Shown: one piece after another, positions 52,901 to 61,900 of the stretch
Layout of the letters: the number at the start of each line of letters is the position of its first letter
Numbering within the stretch: position 1 is the stretch's first letter
Position numbers and translations under genes: made by a program
NCBI RefSeq assembly: GCF_036417845.1
Contig: NC_089981.1
Location: forward strand, 22,650,001 to 22,714,000
Direction: 5' to 3'
Source: Apteryx mantelli
Lineage: Eukaryota > Chordata > Aves > Apterygiformes > Apterygidae
DNA: 64,000 nucleotides
Notes under the pieces: model-generated
Databases searched by the model: none
Told to the model about the DNA's origin: nothing
What the model saw: the letters and a program-made list of their open reading frames with translations, nothing else

Positions 52901-55900
52901 CGGTGGTAGGGCAAGAGGCGGAAGGCAAGCGAGGCGAGCAGCTGACCCGGCACCAAGCTCCGCGTGGGGGGCAGTGACAAGAAAGGCAGGACTGGGCCCC
53001 TCCGAGTCTTGGGAGGCACAGACGGAGGAGTGGGGCAATGCCTGGGGCCGTGTCCCTCCCCATCCTCCTCCTCTCTTGGAACGCGGCGCAGGGACTGGGC
53101 CTGAGGGATGCCCACCAACAAGTGAGCTCCTCCTGCCTCTTCCTGGAGCTCCTGAGCAAGGAAGAAGAGCCTCCATGCACATGTGTGACTCCCTCCAAGC
53201 AGCATGGAGAGGGTACTGTCCGCCTGCTCCAGGCTGGGCGGGGAAGGCTCTCTGGCAGAGGCCTGTGGCCCAGGGAAAGACCCGGAAGGGTCAAGGGCAG
53301 AGGACGCAGTCAGGGGCAACGTGCGGGCCAGATCCAGGACCCCTCCAGGTCCAAGGAGTCCCAGTGCCAAAGGCAAGGGGGAATGGAGCACAGCTACACT
53401 AACCAGAAGCCCCCACGGAACGTGCTGCTGGGGAGAGGAGGGCGCACGCTGGAAAGAGCAGGCAGAGCAGCAGGAGGGCAGGAGCAAGACTTACCGGGAT
53501 GCGATGGGCTCGGCGGTGTTGAGGACACAGTTGAGGAGGGGGAAGAAGCAGACGACGGGAGGGGGCTCGTTTTGGCCGTGGAGGGTGCGGAGGACTCAGC
53601 TGGGAGAGTCTCTGTTGAAACACTGGTCGTTGCGGGAGAGGCTCTGGACGTTAGCGTTGTAGGCGTGGGCTTTGGCCTAGTCGTTGTGGGAGACTTGGTC
53701 GAGACTGTGGACGGGGCGGCAAATGGCACGTGGGTGCTGAGCGGCGTGCTGGAGGCCGAGGTGGTGGGAGGAGAGCTGGGGATCCGCGTCGTCCTTGTCA
53801 GCGGCACTTTGGGGCTGGTGGTGGGGCTGGTCGCTCTGGACACGGAGGTCTTGGAGGTGGTGCTGGGGGACGTGGCCGGGGTGGTTCTCCGGGTGGTCAC
53901 AGGCGGCACGGTTGGCTCTTTGGGGGTGACGGCTGCCAGGAGGAAAGTGCAGCATGACTGACGGTGGTAGGGCAAGAGGCGGAAGGCAAGCGAGGCGAGC
54001 AGCTGACCCGGCACCAAGCTCCGCGTGGGGGGCAGTGACAAGAAAGGCAGGACTGGGCCCCTCCGAGTCTTGGGAGGCACAGACGGAGGAGTGGGGCAAT
54101 GCCTGGGGCCGTGTCCCTCCCCATCCTCCTCCTCTCTTGGAACGCGGCGCAGGGACTGGGCCTGAGGGATGCCCACCAACAAGTGAGCTCCTCCTGCCTC
54201 TTCCTGGAGCTCCTGAGCAAGGAAGAAGAGCCTCCATGCACATGTGTGACTCCCTCCAAGCAGCATGGAGAGGGTACTGTCCGCCTGCTCCAGGCTGGGC
54301 GGGGAAGGCTCTCTGGCAGAGGCCTGTGGCCCAGGGAAAGACCCGGAAGGGTCAAGGGCAGAGGACGCAGTCAGGGGCAACGTGCGGGCCAGATCCAGGA
54401 CCCCTCCAGGTCCAAGGAGTCCCAGTGCCAAAGGCAAGGGGGAATGGAGCACAGCTACACTAACCAGAAGCCCCCACGGAACGTGCTGCTGGGGAGAGGA
54501 GGGCGCACGCTGGAAAGAGCAGGCAGAGCAGCAGGAGGGCAGGAGCAAGACTTACCGGGATGCGATGGGCTCGGCGGTGTTGAGGACACAGTTGAGGAGG
54601 GGGAAGAAGCAGACGACGGGAGGGGGCTCGTTTTGGCCGTGGAGGGTGCGGAGGACTCAGCTGGGAGAGTCTCTGTTGAAACACTGGTCGTTGCGGGAGA
54701 GGCTCTGGACGTTAGCGTTGTAGGCGTGGGCTTTGGCCTAGTCGTTGTGGGAGACTTGGTCGAGACTGTGGACGGGGCGGCAAATGGCACGTGGGTGCTG
54801 AGCGGCGTGCTGGAGGCCGAGGTGGTGGGAGGAGAGCTGGGGATCCGCGTCGTCCTTGTCAGCGGCACTTTGGGGCTGGTGGTGGGGCTGGTCGCTCTGG
54901 ACACGGAGGTCTTGGAGGTGGTGCTGGGGGACGTGGCCGGGGTGGTTCTCCGGGTGGTCAGATGTGGCAGAACATGTGGCACAGTTGGCTTTTTGTGGGT
55001 GACGGCTGCCAGGAGGAAAGTGCAGCATGACTGACGGTGGTAGGGCAAGAGGCGGAAGGCAAGCGAGGCGAGCAGCTGACCCGGCACCAAGCTCCGCGTG
55101 GGGGGCAGTGACAAGAAAGGCAGGACTGGGCCCCTCCGAGTCTTGGGAGGCACAGACGGAGGAGTGGGGCAATGCCTGGGGCCGAGTCCCTCCCCAACCT
55201 CCTCCTCTCTTGGAACGCGGCGCAGGGACTGGGCCTGAGGGATGCCCACCAACAAGTGAGCTCCTCCTGCCTCTTCCTGGAGCTCCTGAGCAAGGAAGAA
55301 GAGCCTCCATGCACATGTGTGACTCCCTCCAAGCAGCATGGAGAGGGTACTGTCCGCCTGCTCCAGGCTGGGCGGGGAAGGCTCTCTGGCAGAGGCCTGT
55401 GGCCCAGGGAAAGACCCGGAAGGGTCAAGGGCAGAGGACGCAGTCAGGGGCAACGTGCGGGCCAGATCCAGGACCCCTCCAGGTCCAAGGAGTCCCAGTG
55501 CCAAAGGCAAGGGGGAATGGAGCACAGCTACACTAACCAGAAGCCCCCACGGAACGTGCTGCTGGGGAGAGGAGGGCGCACGCTGGAAAGAGCAGGCAGA
55601 GCAGCAGGAGGGCAGGAGCAAGACTTACCGGGATGCGATGGGCTCGGCGGTGTTGAGGACACAGTTGAGGAGGGGGAAGAAGCAGACGACGGGAGGGGGC
55701 TCGTTTTGGCCGTGGAGGGTGCGGAGGACTCAGCTGGGAGAGTCTCTGTTGAAACACTGGTCATTGCGGGAGAGGCTCTGGACGTTAGCGTTGTAGGCGT
55801 GGGCTTTGGCCTAGTCGTTGTGGGAGACTTGGTCGAGACTGTGGACGGGGCGGCAAATGGCACGTGGGTGCTGAGCGGCGTGCTGGAGGCCGAGGTGGTG

Positions 55901-58900
55901 GGAGGAGAGCTGGGGATCCGCGTCGTCCTTGTCAGCGGCACTTTGGGGCTGGTGGTGGGGCTGGTCGCTCTGGACACGGAGGTCTTGGAGGTGGTGCTGG
56001 GGGACGTGGCCGGGGTGGTTCTCCGGGTGGTCACATGTGGCAGAACATGTGGCACAGTTGGCTTTTTGTGGGTGACGGCTGCCAGGAGGAAAGTGCAGCA
56101 TGACTGACGGTGGTAGGGCAAGAGGCGGAAGGCAAGCGAGGCGAGCAGCTGACCCGGCACCAAGCTCCGCGTGGGGGGCAGTGACAAGAAAGGCAGGACT
56201 GGGCCCCTCCGAGTCTTGGGAGGCACAGACGGAGGAGTGGGGCAATGCCTGGGGCCGTGTCCCTCCCCATCCTCCTCCTCTCTTGGAACGCGGCGCAGGG
56301 ACTGGGCCTGAGGGATGCCCACCAACAAGTGAGCTCCTCCTGCCTCTTCCTGGAGCTCCTGAGCAAGGAAGAAGAGCCTCCATGCACATGTGTGACTCCC
56401 TCCAAGCAGCATGGAGAGGGTACTGTCCGCCTGCTCCAGGCTGGGCGGGGAAGGCTCTCTGGCAGAGGCCTGTGGCCCAGGGAAAGACCCGGAAGGGTCA
56501 AGGGCAGAGGACGCAGTCAGGGGCAACGTGCGGGCCAGATCCAGGACCCCTCCAGGTCCAAGGAGTCCCAGTGCCAAAGGCAAGGGGGAATGGAGCACAG
56601 CTACACTAACCAGAAGCCCCCACGGAACGTGCTGCTGGGGAGAGGAGGGCGCACGCTGGAAAGAGCAGGCAGAGCAGCAGGAGGGCAGGAGCAAGACTTA
56701 CCGGGATGCGATGGGCTCGGCGGTGTTGAGGACACAGTTGAGGAGGGGGAAGAAGCAGACGACGGGAGGGGGCTCGTTTTGGCCGTGGAGGGTGCGGAGG
56801 ACTCAGCTGGGAGAGTCTCTGTTGAAACACTGGTCATTGCGGGAGAGGCTCTGGACGTTAGCGTTGTAGGCGTGGGCTTTGGCCTAGTCGTTGTGGGAGA
56901 CTTGGTCGAGACTGTGGACGGGGCGGCAAATGGCACGTGGGTGCTGAGCGGCGTGCTGGAGGCCGAGGTGGTGGGAGGAGAGCTGGGGATCCGCGTCGTC
57001 CTTGTCAGCGGCACTTTGGGGCTGGTGGTGGGGCTGGTCGCTCTGGACACGGAGGTCTTGGAGGTGGTGCTGGGGGACGTGGCCGGGGTGGTTCTCCGGG
57101 TGGTCACAGGCGGCACGGTTGGCTCTTTGGGGGTGACGGCTGCCAGGAGGAAAGTGCAGCATGACTGACGGTGGTAGGGCAAGAGGCGGAAGGAGAGTGA
57201 GGTGGGTACTTCCCAGGTAGAGGCACCGGGTGGGGGGCAGTCACAGGAAGGGCGGCATTGGGCCCCACTAAGTCTTTAGAGAAGAAAAAGAGGGGCTGGG
57301 GCCCTCAGTATCTCCCATCCCATTGTTTTTTTTGCCGAAAAATCCATTTGGTCTGAATTGTGCACCCCCAATAATTGAATTCCATCTTCATCTTTCTCGA
57401 GGCCCCAAGTGCAGCATACAAGCTTTCAATGTTGTGTGTGCCCAAGGAACATCAGATAATGCATTATCAGCCTGCTCCAGACTGTGCTGGAAAGCATCAA
57501 TTGGAGAGTCGAGGCTATTGGACAGACAGGCATAGGCCTTGAAGGACTCTTAGCTCTCTCTGAACCAGAGCACTCACCTGTTACTACTTTACTAGTTGGA
57601 GTCTTAGCTCTGGTTGGCTCCCTTGCTACAAAGAAAGGGATGAGAGAAAAGAATGGTTGAGTCCTGGGAAAATGCCTAGGGAAAGCATGTTGTGGCACCT
57701 CCTCAAAGGAGGGTGTTCTTGTTGGCATCAAGAAGACCTGGATGTGGGGAGCCCGACTGGTCTGAGTGTGAGAGGTGTAGCTGGAGTGTGAATGTACATC
57801 TGCCTGCCCACCCTCCACTGCTGATTTTTCCATAGCCTTGGTCAGCATATGGCATCCTTAGCCAGGTGGCAGAGAGTTGGCTTTTTTTGGCCAGTGATTG
57901 TCAAGGGTGTGTCAGGACCTGGGCATCCCTTGGTCAAGAGCATGTCTTGGCCTCTTGTATTTCCCCAAACTGTGCTGAACTTCCCAGAACTGTGTTGAAC
58001 TGGAAACAGGAGATGACTTTCCCCTCTCATTGCCTTCTCTTTGCTATTTTGAGTGTTCTAAGGACAGCACTGCAAGGGGAGGGGGTGGGTATTAGCTAGC
58101 ATCTGGCTGCTGAGTGCAAGGGCAGGAGCTGACAGGGGTCTCTATCCCAAAGAAGGCCTGTGTCCCAGGGCAAACCCCTGAAAGGTCAAGGGCAGAGGAC
58201 GCAGTCAGGGGCAACGTGCGGACCAGATCCAGGACCCTTCCAAGTCCAAGGAGTCCCAGTGCCAAAGGCAAGGGGGAATGGAGCACAGCTACACTAACCA
58301 GAAGCCCCCACGGAACGTGCTGCTGGGGAGAGGAGGGCGCACGCTGGAAAGAGCAGGCAGAGCAGCAGGAGGGCAGGAGCAAGACTTACCGGGATGCGAT
58401 GGGCTCGGCGGTGTTGAGGACACAGTTGAGGAGGGGGAAGAAGCAGACGACGGGAGGGGGCTCGTTTTGGCCGTGGAGGGTGCGGAGGACTCAGCTGGGA
58501 GAGTCTCTGTTGAAACACTGGTCATTGCGGGAGAGGCTCTGGACGTTAGCGTTGTAGGCGTGGGCTTTGGCCTAGTCGTTGTGGGAGACTTGGTCGAGAC
58601 TGTGGACGGGGCGGCAAATGGCACGTGGGTGCTGAGCGGCGTGCTGGAGGCCGAGGTGGTGGGAGGAGAGCTGGGGATCCGCGTCGTCCTTGTCAGCGGC
58701 ACTTTGGGGCTGGTGGTGGGGCTGGTCGCTCTGGACACGGAGGTCTTGGAGGTGGTGCTGGGGGACGTGGCCGGGGTGGTTCTCCGGGTGGTCACAGGCG
58801 GCACGGTTGGCTCTTTGGGGGTGACGGCTGCCAGGAGGAAAGTGCAGCATGACTGACGGTGGTAGGGCAAGAGGCGGAAGGCAAGCGAGGCGAGCAGCTG

Positions 58901-61900
58901 ACCCGGCACCAAGCTCCGCGTGGGGGGCAGTGACAAGAAAGGCAGGACTGGGCCCCTCCGAGTCTTGGGAGGCACAGACGGAGGAGTGGGGCAATGCCTG
59001 GGGCCGTGTCCCTCCCCATCCTCCTCCTCTCTTGGAACGCGGCGCAGGGACTGGGCCTGAGGGATGCCCACCAACAAGTGAGCTCCTCCTGCCTCTTCCT
59101 GGAGCTCCTGAGCAAGGAAGAAGAGCCTCCATGCACATGTGTGACTCCCTCCAAGCAGCTGGTAGAGAGTACGGTGTGCCTGCTCCAGGCTGGGTGAGGA
59201 AGTACCATGAGATTGGCTAAGGTAGGCACTGACATAAGCCATGGGCAAGTCTTATCACCCACCCAACTGGAGCGCTAACCTATTTGGGGCTCATTGGTGT
59301 AGAGCGCGTCTTGGGCTCTTTGCAAAGAAGGCAAGGATGGGTAAGAATGGTTGAGACTTGGGAAGGTGCTTTGTCATAGTAGAAAGTGACACTTCCTCAA
59401 AGGATGCTGTCATTATTGGCACAAGAATACTTGTGTGCGGGCACCCCAACAGGACCGGGTGGGAGAGATGTGGACTGGGGGAGAGTGCGCACCTTCCCTC
59501 CCCTTGTAGCTGACTTCCCTGCATTGTGTACCAGCCTCTGGCATCACTTGCTAGCCCAAGCAAAACAGGTTGTGATACTGCTGCCACAGAGCTGTCCTTG
59601 CTGGCATATGGAGAACTTGACACTCTAAGGCATAATTTCCTTTTTTTTTGGTACGAACTGTGCTGAAATTTTTGTGGGATTTTGTATGCCAGAGATAAAA
59701 GAAGTCCTTATCCATTAACAGAGATATTTGATTACTGATATCTGGAAGTGCCTAAATATACTCAAGAAACATTGTTCTCTCAATATTTTTCTTTGGCAAT
59801 TTAGGATGTCTATCATATTTCTGGGAAAATTTTTGTGATAATTGTGATACTGAGTTATTTTTCATTATTGCACCTTATGCATATGAAACTGGTGAAGTCA
59901 TTTTATCAAGCCAGAAAGGGTATTGCTTACCTCAGAAGCACGTATTAGGACATATATCAGTGCTTAAGTACTAGTTTAGTCACTGACTTAAACTAACCTG
60001 TTGAAGGCGAAGATGTCTCAGGTGTAGTAGTAGTGCTTTCCTCTCCTGCTGTGTAAAGGTAGAAGAGATTAAATGTGTGAATTAAAACATATTAAGAATA
60101 TTCCAAATATAGCAAATTTCAGATCAGAAGATAAATAAACTGCATTCAAAGTATTGTGTTAATTAGTGAGATATTCCTGAAAATGCTTACTATAATATTT
60201 CAGTGTTAAACTTCACATCAAAAGAATTAAACAATGATAAGAAATCAATGCACTTCATAATAATCATGAACATGAGCATGTTTTTGATGCCTTTGTTATG
60301 ATTTTCATGCTTAAGGGCAGCCTCATTTTTCAGGGATAATGGAAACATGTTTTCTGTATGTAAGTGAGGTCACTAACTGTCCTGGGACACAGGTTAGAAT
60401 TGTGTAACATGAAAAAAAATTGGTCTTAAGTTTTTTTACGTCTGCATGAAACTCCAAACTGTGCAGCTGGAGTCTAGCCATAACATTATCTAATCAGCCA
60501 GGTTTTCATAGCAGTACACTGTATGATAATAAATCATGAGATAAAATAATAAAAAATATATCTTAAAAAGGGAATTGCTAAGTAGAGTTCATTAGCTAGA
60601 TCCTCTTCCAGATGCTCCCTTTGTTTAAGAAAGATGTTGAATGCATCTGGGATATACATCTCTGCTGGGGTGGCCCCTCATGCAGATCAGAACACCAGCA
60701 TACTTTCAGAAACACCCAAACTTTGAAAAGTACTGACATTTACACTGAAGGCAATTTTTAATCTTGCTAAATAAATCAATCATGATGATCCAACTTCTGT
60801 ATTTTAGCACTCCCTAGCCTAATCCCTTTTTTAAAATAAGTTATTTTCTGTCCATTGTTTATCAACCAAAGTTTTACATAATAGAAGTACAGCAATAAGG
60901 TTCTTTCAAAGGAGAATTATGCCTGGATTAATCAAGAGATATTAGGAAAAATATCTTCCTTGAGAATACACAGTGGTTTTAGTATTATTTTCTAGTTACT
61001 GTAGAGAAAAAGGGTGAATATATAGGTTTCTCCTCACCACATGGCATGCATTGTCCCTTCTCATGGTCAAAGTATTCATCATGAGAACAGTTGTAACAGC
61101 CTGAAGAAAGAGGAAGATAATTTTGTTTTACATTTCTCAGAGAACAGCATTTCATTTGTACCATTTATAATCTAACTTCTTACACTTCTGTTATTAAAAA
61201 ATTGTATCAATCGTAACACCATATACTTAGGTAAGCACTTCCAACGTCATCCTCTGAAGAAGGGTCTGCATACATAATAACTTTTTTGTTTTCTTCAACT
61301 ATATCCATTGTCTAATAAAAATACTATCTCTCCTTCCACATATTTTCTTACCTAAGAACAGCATATACTCTTGACTGGTACAAATTAGAGGATTCCTCTT
61401 CAAGATAGGCTGAGCTCAATACAAAGCTAGATGTAATACAGGTACTATATCAATTATGTATTAACATTGTAGTTGTAATGTAAAGATTAGTAAAAACTGC
61501 CTCAAAGATAACATTAATTAGAACATTACTATCTAACCGTGGCATGACTGATTAAAACAACAGCAGTGAAAATAATTATCTTATTGTTTCCTGGTTTACA
61601 ACAGTATAGATTATTACCTTCAATGTTGACATATTTGTAGTTTTGATTTGGACAGTTACACGGTCTATAGTGCCAGGTGCAGTTGTCACTGCTGTAGTCA
61701 TAAGAATAAGCATTCTCACTTCCTGATTTTTTATGAGAATTGTAATAGTCACAATAGACAGCTTAAAAAAAAAGGGGAGGCAAAAGAGGAGAAAAGTTTA
61801 AATTTTTCAGTTATTGACATATGCTTTCTCAAAGGCTTAGGAACAGGGAGGACAAAATTCATCAATAGTGTTTGAGCTAAAAATTTTGTCATTGAAGTAA

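Larger units (their letters stand above)
50288..56701 (-). repeat. Three-unit higher-order repeat, two copies of 3207 bases
   Basis: Units beginning at 50288, 51349 and 52422 recur in the same short-long-long order at 53495, 54556 and 55629; both blocks are 3207 bases. Intron tags also follow: variant MPGAV/MPGAE (read on +) is V, E, V in both blocks. The next short unit starts at 56702. Confidence 0.8.
44023..57193 (-). repeat. Tandem array of 1073/1061-base exon-plus-intron units
   Basis: Twelve consecutive full repeat exons plus the repeat half of the terminal exon, spaced by 1073 bases, or 1061 where the unit carries the short exon. Each unit is a 438/450-base PTS exon and a 623-base intron, both GC-rich and almost identical from copy to copy. 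Identity begins abruptly inside the terminal exon and ends inside the intron 5' of R2. The + strand is G-rich and the coding strand C-rich throughout. Confidence 0.95.

Noticed and set aside
44023-57193. CRISPR array or plain satellite DNA
   Set aside because: The units are over 1 kb without short spacers and each contains a phase-matched mucin exon between MUC6 domains.
44478-59197. Series of + strand open frames of about 311 and 169 codons in every array unit, some starting with a signal-peptide-like MPGAVSLPILLLSW
   Set aside because: They are the antisense of PTS exons and GC-rich introns, where stop codons are rare. They have no domain and repeat only because the unit repeats.
43644-59248. 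Single - strand frames of about 388 codons covering intron plus exon in each unit
   Set aside because: Splice sites show that only the 438/450-base part is exon. The intron part carries Cys and a stop about 100 bases past the donor, unlike mucin PTS sequence.
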